Positions 18,030-26,852 of a stretch of DNA of 56,260 nt are shown here, piece by piece. The position numbers were made by a program, and so were the translations under genes. Numbering within the stretch: the stretch's first letter is position 1; the number at the start of each line of letters is the position of its first letter. Location of the stretch: IMG/VR virus record IMGVR_UViG_3300042564_007410, positions 1-56,260 of that record. The stretch is one strand, 5' to 3'. The DNA comes from a virus. The notes beneath the pieces were generated by a model. It was not told where the DNA came from and ran no database searches. It saw only the letters and a list, made by a program, of their open reading frames with translations.

Positions 18030-18037
18030 TATTTATC
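18030..18037 (-). promoter_or_regulatory. Late promoter for endolysin (GATAAATA)
   Basis: On the minus strand GATAAATA followed by AAAATAAAATATA and ATG 18014. It matches the late element seen before other virion genes. It lies at the foot of the sheath terminator. Confidence 0.6.
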
Positions 18038-18039
18038 AA

Positions 18040-18066
18040 AAAAAAAGAGATCCGAAGATCTCTTTT
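18040..18066 (-). terminator. Terminator after tail sheath gene
   Basis: AAAAGAGATC (18043-18052), cgaa loop, GATCTCTTTT (18057-18066). On the minus strand the stem is followed by a long T run, ending the sheath mRNA. Confidence 0.9.
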
Positions 18067-18085
18067 GTATTTAAGTATAAGTTGA

Positions 18086-21000
18086 TTAGAAACTTGGGAT
18101 AAATCCAGTTGCATCTGAACTTAATGTTCCTCCTACTCTTGTAATAGTGATTCGATTGATGAATTTTTGGATTCCTCTTGGGAAATCAATTCGAATATCT
18201 ATAATTGCTGCATTTGCTGAAATTACTTCATTTGTATTATTTGATGAATCAAATATTACTTCGTATGTAGAAATTCCTTTTGCACTAATTACTGCATTCA
18301 AATAATTTTCAACAATTGTTCTTACCCTTAATCTTGTAATCTCATCATTAAAGTCAAACAAGAAGTTAAATAAGATTTTTTCAATATCTCTTTCAATTGT
18401 AGATAAGTTATCTCTAACGTGTGCATTATTAAGAGCTGAATTAATTCTTTGGTATGCAGTATTATTAGAGAACAAGATAATTCCAAATCCTCTACGTTTA
18501 ACTGTCAAGTTAAATCCAACTGGCTCTAAATAATCTCTATCTTCATCAGTAAGATCATATTCTAATCCTACAATTTCTGGATCATTAAGAGCTCCACGTT
18601 TTCCACCAGCTACAATTAAGAATGGCGTACCATTTTTAAATTTTCTAACATATAGGTTAGAAATATATCCTGCTTGTGGAACTGAAATATTCTTACTTCC
18701 ACTTCTAACAATTAGGTTAGGAAAATGGTAAGATGCATAAGATGATAATGGAACTCCTTTAACATCCTCTTCAGCAAACTTATAAAGGAAACTAGGGTTT
18801 AGAGAAGTATTACCTCCTGCTGCAATTAACTCAGGTGATACCAATTTATTAGCAGTATCAATAAAGCTAGGATCAACTGATCTTTCAAATTGCTGCATAG
18901 ATGGAGCATTTAAAAGTGCCATAGCTTGGCCATTTACTGCTGCTAACTTAGCTAATTGATATTTAGATGAACTTGAAATAGTTCCAGCATAAGAATCGAC
19001 AACATATCTAAAATCAATTAATTCTCCATTTGAAAGAGCTTGTGGAATTAAAGTATCTGTGAAAAGATAATCTAAGATTCCGCCAGTTCCTTCTAAACGA
19101 TCAGCTGTTCCATTTGGTAAAAGGTCAGTTCTTATTTTAAACGCTGCTAATTTTTGACCTTTTAAGTTAGTCACGAAATTAGGAATTCCAAGATATACTT
19201 GAATTTCATTTCCAGTAACGTCTAATCCTAGAACTTCTTCTACTGAAGGAGCCATTGTAGTAATTTTGTATGTATTTGGAGAAGTAAGAGGTTCTTTTAT
19301 TTCAACTGAAACAATTTTTAATAATCTATTTCTTCCATCAGTTACATTTGCTTTAATATAACTATTTACTTTAAGGTACTTATTAACTAGTGCTTTATTA
19401 TTTACTGTAATTGCTCCATCTAATTCTAGTGTTAATACATTAGGCTGTGAAATTGAATAACTTGTAAAAAAGTCAGTATCAGTTAAATCAAATGTGCGTT
19501 TAAAATCATCACCGCTTGCTAAATTAACTTTAATGTAATCTCCTCCTGATGAATAATAATTAGGAGCTACTTGAGTAGTTAATGCAACATCTGAGTAGGT
19601 TGCAATTTTAATATACTTTAATACATTTGGACCAACAGTAACTGTTAAGTTATCGGTAATCTTTAAATATCTAGAATTGATTCCATTTGAACTAGTATCT
19701 CCAGTTTTTAAGAAACCTCCAATATATGCATCATATAATTTACTTCCTTCCATTGCAACCAAATAATCAGTTGCTGCATCAATAATATATTGATCACCAG
19801 TAGATACTCCAGTACCTGCTAAAAAGTCAACTTCTAATTCAGTGCTATCTAATTCAAAAATAAGTTGTTTATTTGCTGGTCTAGTATAACTTAGCGTATC
19901 AATTAATGGAGTAGGATCAACTGATGGATTAGCGAACGTAACTCCAGTAATTGTTAACTCCTCAAGAGTTATACCTCCATTTATAGTAACAGTATCGCCA
20001 AGTTCGTATCCTGTTCCAGCATTATTTACAGTAATTGACGTAATTACACCAAGTGCTGCAACAATATTAACTGTCAAACCAGTACCTCCACCTGCACTTG
20101 TTGTTGCAACTGCAGTTGCCGTAGTATAACCTGTACCTGCTCCGTCTGCTGTCCATGAACCAACTCCTCCAACATAAATATTATCAACTCCTCCATTATC
20201 TGCATAATAAGCTAATTCATCAATTCCTTGACCAATAATATCAACTCTGTGAGAAGTAACCTCTTGATCATCAAAATTATCTATCGTTAAATCAATTAAA
20301 TCAAGTTTTTCAGTATCTAGTGCACAAAGTAATCCAGTTGTTGGAAATGCTCTATTTACTAGTCTATCAATTGAAACAGTAACTCCACTTTGATCTTTAA
20401 AATCAGGAATTAAGCATCCAATTGTACGATTAATTACTTTAATTTCTCTTAGTGCAAAGAAATCAGCTGATTTTGATGATTTTAAACCATCTGCATCAAA
20501 AAATTGTTTATAGATAGGATCGTTTGATAATTTTAAGTAATTATTCCAATCACCATTTACAACAATAACTTCTACAAAATAATCTGAGATAAAATCATCT
20601 GGGTGAACATATTCAGGAAATTCAACAGAACCTCCACCAATACTTGCATACCACTCTTTAGCAGTAACATCAAAACCATTAACACTTGCTTTTCTAACCC
20701 ATACTGTCATTGTTGATTGACCTAGGTTAGCAAATGAAAGAATCTTATTTGATTTTTCATCAGTTATTCCAAATCCTCCAGGATTAGTAATATAGTCATC
20801 TCCTAGTGCAAGATTTTTTGATCTATTCAATTTAGAAGAATCTGCAAACCATAATCTTTGACGATTAAAGAATTCAACAATTGGATATTCATGTAGAGTG
20901 TCAGCTGCATTGTTTTGAGCAGCAGATTCAGTATTAAATGTTGTAAATGCAGCCTTATCTAAATTAGCTTCAACATCCGTTTCAGTATCTAGTGGTAATA

Positions 21001-21280
21001 CATTCATTGCAAATACTGGTCCTTCGCGAAGTGCAACTTCAATTGTTCTATGGAAGTAACTTCCTGCTTTTTCAAGTTTAGGGTCGATTTCGCCAAATAC
21101 TGCTCTTAGAGTTCTAAGATCATTAACCAATACTACTGTATTGAATGGTCCAACTCTACTTGATCCTACGATCAAACGACCAGTAGTAAGAGGTAACACT
21201 ACATTCTCACTTGCATCGATTTCAACTGTGTAAACACCGCTAGACTTGTAATTATTTAAGTTTATCCTTGGTTCAGCCAT
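18086..21280 (-). CDS. 18: Contractile tail sheath protein, T4 gp18-like
   Basis: This 1064-residue protein forms the contractile sheath around the tail tube. The N-terminal strand GVYTVEIDASENVVLPLTTGRLIVGSSRVGPFN (about 15-45) and the C-terminal domain (LEPVGFNLTVKRRGFGIILFSNNTAYQ, then INSALNNAHVRDNLSTIERDIEKILF and EVIFDSSNNTNEV) are standard sheath features. It is much larger than T4 gp18 (659). The extra length lies in the middle, including a Gly/Thr-rich segment (about 380-470) with a TGYELGDTVTINGG repeat-like insertion suggestive of a surface domain. It has a late promoter 20 nt upstream. Confidence 0.9.
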   Translation of the reverse strand: MAEPRINLNNYKSSGVYTVEIDASENVVLPLTTGRLIVGSSRVGPFNTVVLVNDLRTLRAVFGEIDPKLEKAGSYFHRTIEVALREGPVFAMNVLPLDTETDVEANLDKAAFTTFNTESAAQNNAADTLHEYPIVEFFNRQRLWFADSSKLNRSKNLALGDDYITNPGGFGITDEKSNKILSFANLGQSTMTVWVRKASVNGFDVTAKEWYASIGGGSVEFPEYVHPDDFISDYFVEVIVVNGDWNNYLKLSNDPIYKQFFDADGLKSSKSADFFALREIKVINRTIGCLIPDFKDQSGVTVSIDRLVNRAFPTTGLLCALDTEKLDLIDLTIDNFDDQEVTSHRVDIIGQGIDELAYYADNGGVDNIYVGGVGSWTADGAGTGYTTATAVATTSAGGGTGLTVNIVAALGVITSITVNNAGTGYELGDTVTINGGITLEELTITGVTFANPSVDPTPLIDTLSYTRPANKQLIFELDSTELEVDFLAGTGVSTGDQYIIDAATDYLVAMEGSKLYDAYIGGFLKTGDTSSNGINSRYLKITDNLTVTVGPNVLKYIKIATYSDVALTTQVAPNYYSSGGDYIKVNLASGDDFKRTFDLTDTDFFTSYSISQPNVLTLELDGAITVNNKALVNKYLKVNSYIKANVTDGRNRLLKIVSVEIKEPLTSPNTYKITTMAPSVEEVLGLDVTGNEIQVYLGIPNFVTNLKGQKLAAFKIRTDLLPNGTADRLEGTGGILDYLFTDTLIPQALSNGELIDFRYVVDSYAGTISSSSKYQLAKLAAVNGQAMALLNAPSMQQFERSVDPSFIDTANKLVSPELIAAGGNTSLNPSFLYKFAEEDVKGVPLSSYASYHFPNLIVRSGSKNISVPQAGYISNLYVRKFKNGTPFLIVAGGKRGALNDPEIVGLEYDLTDEDRDYLEPVGFNLTVKRRGFGIILFSNNTAYQRINSALNNAHVRDNLSTIERDIEKILFNFLFDFNDEITRLRVRTIVENYLNAVISAKGISTYEVIFDSSNNTNEVISANAAIIDIRIDFPRGIQKFINRITITRVGGTLSSDATGFIPSF

Positions 21281-21300
21281 CTCTGTGTAGATATTTTTAA

Positions 21301-21310
21301 TTATTTATCT
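21301..21310 (-). promoter_or_regulatory. Late promoter for tail sheath (AGATAAATAA)
   Basis: On the minus strand AGATAAATAA ends 20 nt before the sheath ATG at 21280. It faces away from the plus-strand dCTPase gene, making 21281-21395 a divergent promoter region. A TATAAGATA word at 21371-21379 lies before the plus-strand ATG 21396, but without an obvious ACTTTTT box. Confidence 0.65.
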
Positions 21311-21395
21311 TAAATCATATTAATAAATCTAAAAAAAATAAAAAATTAAGATCCTCGATAAGATTTACAGTATAAGATAGCAAAATATAATAAGA

Positions 21396-21863
21396 ATGGC
21401 AAATACTGATAATACCTGTGCCGATCTTAAGATCGAAGATCTATATACACAAAGTACTGATACTCTAGGCGACATTATGGCTCTCCAAAAGGACACTCAA
21501 AGCAATGTATATGGATGGAATTTTGACAACATGACTCTTCGCGAGATTATGTCATTTTGGCATGCCAACACACATGCTCTTGTTGATGAAATTCACGAAG
21601 CCACCGATGCATTGGGTGGAATTAAAGACGGTAGCGGAAATGCTATCTGGAAATATTGGAAGAAAGACTTTGAAAAGTATGGATTCATGAAGTTTTCAGA
21701 TCTTTCTGAAAGCGATCAACTTGAATGTAAGTTTGAAATCATTGATATGTTACACTTCTTTATGAATTATGCTATCTCAATTGGCATGACTCCACAGGAA
21801 ATGTATAATATGTACATGTCAAAAAATGCAGAGAATCGAGACAGACAAGCTCGAGGATATTAA
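21396..21863 (+). CDS. 56: dCTPase/dUTPase, T4 gp56-like (all-alpha NTP pyrophosphohydrolase)
   Basis: A 155-residue all-alpha nucleotide pyrophosphatase. Metal-binding helices are visible: DEIHEATDALGG (about 61-72) with E-x-x-E, and CKFEIIDMLHFFMNY (about 111-125) with E-x-x-D. The end, MSKNAENRDRQARGY, matches the conserved K-N-x-E-N-x-x-R-Q-x-x-G-Y tail of gp56 as I recall it, and a WKYWKK block precedes. In T4, gp56 removes dCTP and dUTP so that hydroxymethyl-dCTP is used instead. Plain dimeric dUTPase is the alternative, but the gp42-like gene at 34737 favours the T4 pathway. Confidence 0.82.
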   Translation: MANTDNTCADLKIEDLYTQSTDTLGDIMALQKDTQSNVYGWNFDNMTLREIMSFWHANTHALVDEIHEATDALGGIKDGSGNAIWKYWKKDFEKYGFMKFSDLSESDQLECKFEIIDMLHFFMNYAISIGMTPQEMYNMYMSKNAENRDRQARGY

Positions 21864-21878
21864 AATAATCCTAATCAA

Positions 21879-22106
21879 ATGGATCCAATTAAAGGCGAGG
21901 GAAAACCTCAATTAAATATTAACCTATCTGATGCACCATATCTAGAATGCGAAGAGTGTCAAGGCAAAGTATTTGATGAAAAAATGATGATTAAAAAAGT
22001 TTCCAAATTTATGACAGGCTCTGAACAGGATTCAATTGTTCCTGTTCCTGTACTTGCTTGCTCTAAATGTGGTCATGTTAACGAAATGTTTAAACCAAAA
22101 ATATGA
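21879..22106 (+). CDS. Small zinc-ribbon protein
   Basis: A 75-residue protein with two Cys pairs, LECEECQG (about 22-29) and LACSKCGHVN (about 58-67), the pattern of a zinc ribbon. A basic stretch (KKVSKFMTG) lies between. Possible roles are nucleic-acid or polymerase binding; nothing more specific can be seen. It overlaps the DNA polymerase start by 4 nt. Confidence 0.72.
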   Translation: MDPIKGEGKPQLNINLSDAPYLECEECQGKVFDEKMMIKKVSKFMTGSEQDSIVPVPVLACSKCGHVNEMFKPKI

Positions 22107-23524
22107 TAATAGGCGCTGAAGTATTAAATGATAATATTTTAACTATCTCTTACTACAACGATAAGGGAAAAATTGAATTCATTAAAAAAAGATTAATGGA
22201 TCATGAAATGTATAATTGGGTAGAATCTAAAACTCCAACCGCCACTAAAAATTGGAATGGAGCACACGTGAAAAAAGGTCAATCTGCTGGACAATACATA
22301 AATCAATTTAGAATACAAGAATTAATTCAAGAAAAATTAACAGCAGAGGAACTTGAGCTAGTTTACAATTTTGATAATTTTCCTAAAAAGACTTATCTTG
22401 ATATTGAGATTAAATTAATTGATGATTCCTTTCCAGAACCAGAAAAAGCTAGAATGCCAGTTGGACTTATTTCATTTTGTAATGAAGATAATGTTACCTA
22501 TATTCTCTCTATCTTAAATACAGACGATCAGCCAGATGGTCTTACTCCAGAACAAATAGTTCAAATGGAAAAAGACGTTAATTCATATTTTAGAAAAACT
22601 GTTCCTAAGAAACCAGAAGATGCTCGTTTATTCAATCAAGACTTTAAAATTAAATATAAATTCTTTAAAAGTGAAGATGAGTTAATGGCTTTCTATTTTC
22701 ATAAAATTATGCCTCATTTTAATTTTGTGACTGGATGGAACGTAACTGAATTTGACTGGAAGTATTTAATGAATCGTGGTAAAAATCTTAAAATCGATAT
22801 GATGGAGAATATGCCAACTCGTTCAACTGTTTCTAAAGTTAAGATTCCAACTCATCTAGGTGTACTTGATTACATGCAAGTATTTGAAAAGATGAAACCA
22901 TATAAAGTTGTAGAAAACTATAAACTTGATTATATTGCTGATCTTGTTCTAGGCACAGCCAAATTACATCATGATTATTCTTCATTCATGGAATTTCAAA
23001 AAGATACCTATCTTTTTACTATGTATAACGTAATTGACGTTATTCTTGTAAAATTAATTGAGGATAAGCTTGCACTAATGGACGTAGCCTTTGCTATGGC
23101 AAATGTCGCTCAAGTAGAAGTAAACAAAGTATTTAGTCCAGTATATATTGCTGAGATCTTAATGTGTCGTGAATTCCTAAATAAGAATCAAAAAATGATG
23201 AAACTTCCTTGGGGAGAAGAGGTACTTGATGGAACCTATGCTGGAGCTTATGTAAAAGATCCAATTCCAGGTTATTATAATGCTATTGCATGTTATGACT
23301 TTTCATCAATGTATCCAAATATTCAAATTCAATTTAATATTTCGCCAGATACTTTCCTTGGAAAAACTGATCAAGTTAAGCGAGATGGAACTGAAATCCA
23401 TACTAAAAATGATACACTATTTTCAAATAAAAGTGATTCAGTTGCTCGAAAAATTCTTACTCGACTCTATGATGAGCGTATAAAAACCCAAGGCGAAATT
23501 AAACAATTAAAAAATTCAAAATAA
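22103..23524 (+). CDS. 43A: DNA polymerase family B, N-terminal half only (T4 gp43-like)
   Basis: The product has 473 residues against about 900 for T4 gp43. It contains the 3'-5' exonuclease domain: ExoI YLDIEIKL (about 100), ExoII FVTGWNVTEFDWKYL (about 209-223) and ExoIII YNVIDVILVK (about 308-317). Palm motif A is CYDFSSMYPNIQIQFNISP, with catalytic D399. It then stops at LKNSK in the fingers region, before motif B (K-x3-N-S-x-Y-G) and motif C (D-T-D-S). Neither is encoded anywhere in this window. Split gp43 genes are known in some Aeromonas T4-like phages. The second half must be elsewhere or the enzyme is dead. Confidence 0.9.
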   Translation: MIIGAEVLNDNILTISYYNDKGKIEFIKKRLMDHEMYNWVESKTPTATKNWNGAHVKKGQSAGQYINQFRIQELIQEKLTAEELELVYNFDNFPKKTYLDIEIKLIDDSFPEPEKARMPVGLISFCNEDNVTYILSILNTDDQPDGLTPEQIVQMEKDVNSYFRKTVPKKPEDARLFNQDFKIKYKFFKSEDELMAFYFHKIMPHFNFVTGWNVTEFDWKYLMNRGKNLKIDMMENMPTRSTVSKVKIPTHLGVLDYMQVFEKMKPYKVVENYKLDYIADLVLGTAKLHHDYSSFMEFQKDTYLFTMYNVIDVILVKLIEDKLALMDVAFAMANVAQVEVNKVFSPVYIAEILMCREFLNKNQKMMKLPWGEEVLDGTYAGAYVKDPIPGYYNAIACYDFSSMYPNIQIQFNISPDTFLGKTDQVKRDGTEIHTKNDTLFSNKSDSVARKILTRLYDERIKTQGEIKQLKNSK

Positions 23525-23763
23525 TGGCAAAACCAATATTTATAGTTGCATATCCAATGGATTCAAATCTTTCCAGTGAAAGACTAAATGAAATCACAAA
23601 GGGACTTGAAATAAAATTACACGATTATCATGTAATTGGATATATTGCTTCAAATATTGAGGAGGTACAGATGACGACTCTAAATGCAGATTTATCAGAG
23701 GACCTAGACATTATAGAATTAAAAAAAGAAATAGACTCTAAACTTTTTAAAATAACCAAATAA
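23524..23763 (+). CDS. Hypothetical small protein
   Basis: A 79-residue acidic protein beginning MAKPIFIVAYPMDSNLSSERLNE, coupled to the polymerase gene by a TAATG overlap. It has an alpha/beta pattern and no recognised motif. It is not the missing polymerase half. Confidence 0.65.
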   Translation: MAKPIFIVAYPMDSNLSSERLNEITKGLEIKLHDYHVIGYIASNIEEVQMTTLNADLSEDLDIIELKKEIDSKLFKITK

Positions 23764-23764
23764 T

Positions 23765-24106
23765 ATGAATAACGCACAAGATTTTGTAAATTGGCTTGAA
23801 GGTTTCTTAGACGCATGTAAGAACTCGCCATCTCCTCAACAAATTAAAGAGGTAAGAAAAAAAATGTCAGCTTTGCCTGTAAGTAAAGATAACTTTGCAG
23901 TTAATAGAGCAACTGGAGAAGTCTATACTCCCCTATGGAGTCCAAGTGCTCAATCTAAACCAGCAGAATTCTTTTCAACAATTTCATTAGTTCCACCAGG
24001 ATCAACACTTCCAAATAATGGTCCACTAGATCAAATAGATGAAGAATTTCTTAAAGCTGTTGAGGAAAGTAAAAATGCTTCCACTATGGAAGAACTTATC
24101 TCCTAA
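23765..24106 (+). CDS. Hypothetical protein
   Basis: A 113-residue protein that I do not recognise. The N-terminal helical part (DFVNWLEGFLDACKNSPSPQQIKEVRKKM) resembles small phage proteins that carry a W-L-E-G-F pattern. The rest is Pro/Ser-rich, with an acidic helical end. It starts one base after the previous stop. Confidence 0.65.
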   Translation: MNNAQDFVNWLEGFLDACKNSPSPQQIKEVRKKMSALPVSKDNFAVNRATGEVYTPLWSPSAQSKPAEFFSTISLVPPGSTLPNNGPLDQIDEEFLKAVEESKNASTMEELIS

Positions 24107-24122
24107 AAAAAATAAAAATCAA

Positions 24123-24740
24123 ATGTCATTTGACGAAAATAAACTAATCTCCTTAATGGAGAATTTTTCTGGAGCGAAATTCCAGTGGATCAAGACAAAT
24201 CGTCCTGAAATATTAGGTAAAGTTGTTACTTGTAGAAATATTGAACCTAGAGGAGATCGATTCTTTGTAATGTTTGATGATGGGTCAACCGTTGACTCTA
24301 CTCAACTTAATACAAGTCTATTAATGTTGCACGGAGATATGCAACCACTAAGCAGAGCTGAGGTTGAATCAATTAATGGTCCAAAAAAACCTCAAGTTAA
24401 TCTTGGACAAGCAAATTCAAGTAGACCACAAAATCAGACAATGAATCAGCCAGCTCAATCTCAACCTTCTGCATCAAATATGTTTGACATGTTTAATTCT
24501 GAAGAGAGAAAAATTGATTTACAAGTTTCAATAAGTTTACCTGATCAAGATCTTCTTAGAATGATGTATTCTAATGCAAAAGACAAAGATAAGTTTCTTA
24601 GTGAGTTATCTGATTATGTATTTCGTGTGATAAATAAAACAGTAGTTCAGACTTCCATTTCAACAATGGTTATGCCTCATCCACCAAAGATGAATCGTAC
24701 TGGAACTAGTGTAAATATTACTGAAATACATGAAGATTGA
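24123..24740 (+). CDS. Hypothetical protein
   Basis: 205 residues from ATG 24123, which follows the previous stop by 16 nt; an earlier in-frame ATG at 24039 lies inside the previous gene. The N-terminal part has a small barrel-like sequence (GKVVTCRNIEPRGDRFFVMFDDGSTVD). A Gln/Asn/Pro-rich linker (about 95-125) follows, then an alpha/beta part with VSISLPDQDLLRMMYSN. It could be a modular binding protein. No enzyme motif is present. Confidence 0.65.
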   Translation: MSFDENKLISLMENFSGAKFQWIKTNRPEILGKVVTCRNIEPRGDRFFVMFDDGSTVDSTQLNTSLLMLHGDMQPLSRAEVESINGPKKPQVNLGQANSSRPQNQTMNQPAQSQPSASNMFDMFNSEERKIDLQVSISLPDQDLLRMMYSNAKDKDKFLSELSDYVFRVINKTVVQTSISTMVMPHPPKMNRTGTSVNITEIHED

Positions 24741-25287
24741 TCAATTTAATTCAACTGAGGAATACTCCAATAATAAATTTAAAATTCTAAATTTTACTGG
24801 AGATAAAGGTAACTTTAAAAGAATAAAGTCAACTCGGGAAGCAATTTGTTTGCTTCCCTTTGACGTTAATGAAAATAGCCAAATAAAAAATGTATATTTA
24901 GCTAAATACCATGACTATGTATTAGATGGACAAAATCATCGATGTATTACCTCTACTCTTGAGCCAGATGAATTTAATACTTATCATGAATCATTATCAA
25001 AATGCATTGATGTTGAATTAGGATTAGACGAAATAGAATTAAATGATATTTTTTATCTAGGTCAAATTCAACACACCATGCCTTTTACTAAAACGTATAA
25101 GTGTTATGCTATCAACTTAACTAAGTATAGCGAGGATCCTTCTGGATTTACCCCAAAGGTACTTGATCCTGATTCAAAGTTACACAGTATTGAAAAGGTG
25201 AGATTTAATAGAGTTATGAAAGGCGAAATACAGGACACATTAACTCTATCCTGCTCTATTTTATTACTTTCATATATTTCTGAATAG
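24730..25287 (+). CDS. Hypothetical protein, possibly degenerate Nudix fold
   Basis: A 185-residue protein located just upstream of uvsX. The order of elements (AICLLPFDVNENSQIKNVYLAKYHDY, then a polar segment, then VELGLDEIELNDIFYLGQI and YKCYAINLTKY) resembles a Nudix domain in layout. The catalytic box Glu residues (R-E-x2-E-E) are absent, so hydrolase activity should not be assumed. It overlaps the preceding gene by 11 nt. Confidence 0.6.
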   Translation: MKIDQFNSTEEYSNNKFKILNFTGDKGNFKRIKSTREAICLLPFDVNENSQIKNVYLAKYHDYVLDGQNHRCITSTLEPDEFNTYHESLSKCIDVELGLDEIELNDIFYLGQIQHTMPFTKTYKCYAINLTKYSEDPSGFTPKVLDPDSKLHSIEKVRFNRVMKGEIQDTLTLSCSILLLSYISE

Positions 25288-25288
25288 A

Positions 25289-25317
25289 ACTTTTTAGTCA
25301 TTTTCTAGTAAAAGATA
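25289..25317 (+). promoter_or_regulatory. Middle-like promoter for uvsX
   Basis: ACTTTTT (25289-25295), 13-nt spacer, TAAAAGATA (25309-25317), 17 nt before ATG 25334. T4 uvsX is also a middle-promoter gene. Confidence 0.65.
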
Positions 25318-25333
25318 ATAAAACTAGATAACT

Positions 25334-26536
25334 ATGGCTAAGTCAACAAATGACGCAATTAATGCTTTTAATAAGTTTAATGACATTTTAGAAAAAAAGG
25401 TCAAGTCTAAAATTACCTTAATGGGATTTTCAGATATTGACGATTATATCCCAACTGGAAACTATCTCTTAAACGCTCAAATTTCAGGATCAGTGTTTGG
25501 AGGATATCCAAATACTAGGAGTATTGGAATTGCTGGTGACTCTGGCGCAGGTAAAACATTTCTCTGTTTAAATGCAGTTAGAGAACTACAAAAGAAAGAT
25601 TACTTTGTTTTCTATATTGATACTGAAGGTGCAATCGATAGATCAGATTATACTAAATTTGGCGTTGATCTTGAAAAATTAAAATACCTACGTATGGGTT
25701 TAATCAGTGACGTTAAATTCTTTGTCAATGATTTTATTGAAACAATGAGAGATAATCCAGGACTAAAGGCAGCTATCTTTGTAGATTCAGTTGGAATGCT
25801 TGATACTGATAAGAGTAAAAGAGATATGGATGCTGGTAAAAATGCATCAGATATGGGACTTCGTTCAAAAGAGATGAGATCACTATTCAAATCATTTACT
25901 CTTGAACTTTCTAATCTTAAAGTTCCATTTATCTTTACTAACCATACTTACGCTTCGATGGACCAGTACACTCCAAAGGGAATGTCTGGTGGAGGTGGTC
26001 CTGAATTCTCAGCATCAATTATCTTAATGTTAAGTAAAGGTACTCTTCGAGACGAAGCTAAGACAACTACTGGAATTATTGTTCGTTCTAAAACTAGAAA
26101 GAATAGACTTGCTCGCCCAATTGATATTGAGTTCCATATCTCTTTCCATAAAGGTATGAATCAATATGTTGGTCTTGAACAATTTGTTAGTTGGGAAAAT
26201 TGTGGAGTCGGCCGAGGAAATAAGTTAACTGAAAAGGAATTTTCAAAGTTAAAAACAGATGAGCAATCAATTTGTTCTGAATTTAAAGTAGGTGATGAAA
26301 CCTTCTATTATCTACCTAAAAAACTTGGAAAAAGCTATGTTATTCGACATAGTGGAGATCTTGTTCCAGTTAAAGAATTTTTTACCTCTAAACTATTTAC
26401 TCACGAGGTATTATTAGAGCTTGATGAGAAAGTTATTAAACCAACTTTTAAATTTCCTGAAACTCAAGATGAAATTGATTTACTTGAGACAGAAGAATTA
26501 ATTGATTTTAGTGATGACGATGACTCTGCGCTCTGA
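25334..26536 (+). CDS. uvsX: UvsX RecA-like recombinase
   Basis: A 400-residue strand-exchange protein. Walker A is IAGDSGAGKTFLC (about 73-85), with FYIDTEGAID (about 97-106), Walker B AAIFVDSVGML (about 149-159), and a loop region with FIFTNHTYASMDQYTPKGMSGGGGPEFSAS (about 200-229), as in UvsX and RecA. The C-terminus is acidic (DFSDDDDSAL), as in recombinases that interact with mediators. It drives recombination-dependent replication with gp32 and gp41, whose genes are in this window. It overlaps the next gene. Confidence 0.94.
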   Translation: MAKSTNDAINAFNKFNDILEKKVKSKITLMGFSDIDDYIPTGNYLLNAQISGSVFGGYPNTRSIGIAGDSGAGKTFLCLNAVRELQKKDYFVFYIDTEGAIDRSDYTKFGVDLEKLKYLRMGLISDVKFFVNDFIETMRDNPGLKAAIFVDSVGMLDTDKSKRDMDAGKNASDMGLRSKEMRSLFKSFTLELSNLKVPFIFTNHTYASMDQYTPKGMSGGGGPEFSASIILMLSKGTLRDEAKTTTGIIVRSKTRKNRLARPIDIEFHISFHKGMNQYVGLEQFVSWENCGVGRGNKLTEKEFSKLKTDEQSICSEFKVGDETFYYLPKKLGKSYVIRHSGDLVPVKEFFTSKLFTHEVLLELDEKVIKPTFKFPETQDEIDLLETEELIDFSDDDDSAL

Positions 26537-26852
26537 TCTACCAATCAAGTACTATCTAAATATTCATACTGAGAGTAAATTATGTGATCAATTTACTCTC
26601 CTTTTTGAAATATTACAGTACACAATTAAAGTTGCAACCTCAAAAGATAAAAGTTTAGATCCCAATAATATCAAATTTTCTTCTAAATCATTAAAATATG
26701 TTTTTGGAGAAAGGTTAAAAGATGAAACTTTTAAAACAGATATAGTTAAATCATTAAAGAAGATGATTCACGATGAATATCTTACTACTGAAGGCGACTT
26801 CATTTACTTTACAAAAAAAACAATAACTTATTTTTATCTAACCCATGATTGA
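26520..26852 (+). CDS. Hypothetical protein between uvsX and gp41
   Basis: 110 residues from ATG 26520 (a second ATG at 26514 is equally possible), overlapping the end of uvsX by 17 nt. In T4 this slot holds gene 40, a protein of similar size involved in head vertex assembly. No sequence likeness to gp40 can be claimed. The C-terminal part (IVKSLKKMIHDEYLTTEGDFIYFTKKT) reads like a winged-helix wing, so a DNA-binding or helicase-loading role is possible. Confidence 0.65.
   Translation: MTLRSDLPIKYYLNIHTESKLCDQFTLLFEILQYTIKVATSKDKSLDPNNIKFSSKSLKYVFGERLKDETFKTDIVKSLKKMIHDEYLTTEGDFIYFTKKTITYFYLTHD

Noticed and set aside
22103-23524. Polymerase truncation caused by a split intein
   Set aside because: The chain ends in LKNSK with no Cys/Ser block A sequence, and no C-intein precedes any downstream gene other than the helicase.
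26520-26852. T4 gp40 homologue between uvsX and gp41
   Set aside because: Only position and size agree; I cannot see sequence likeness, so I left it as hypothetical.
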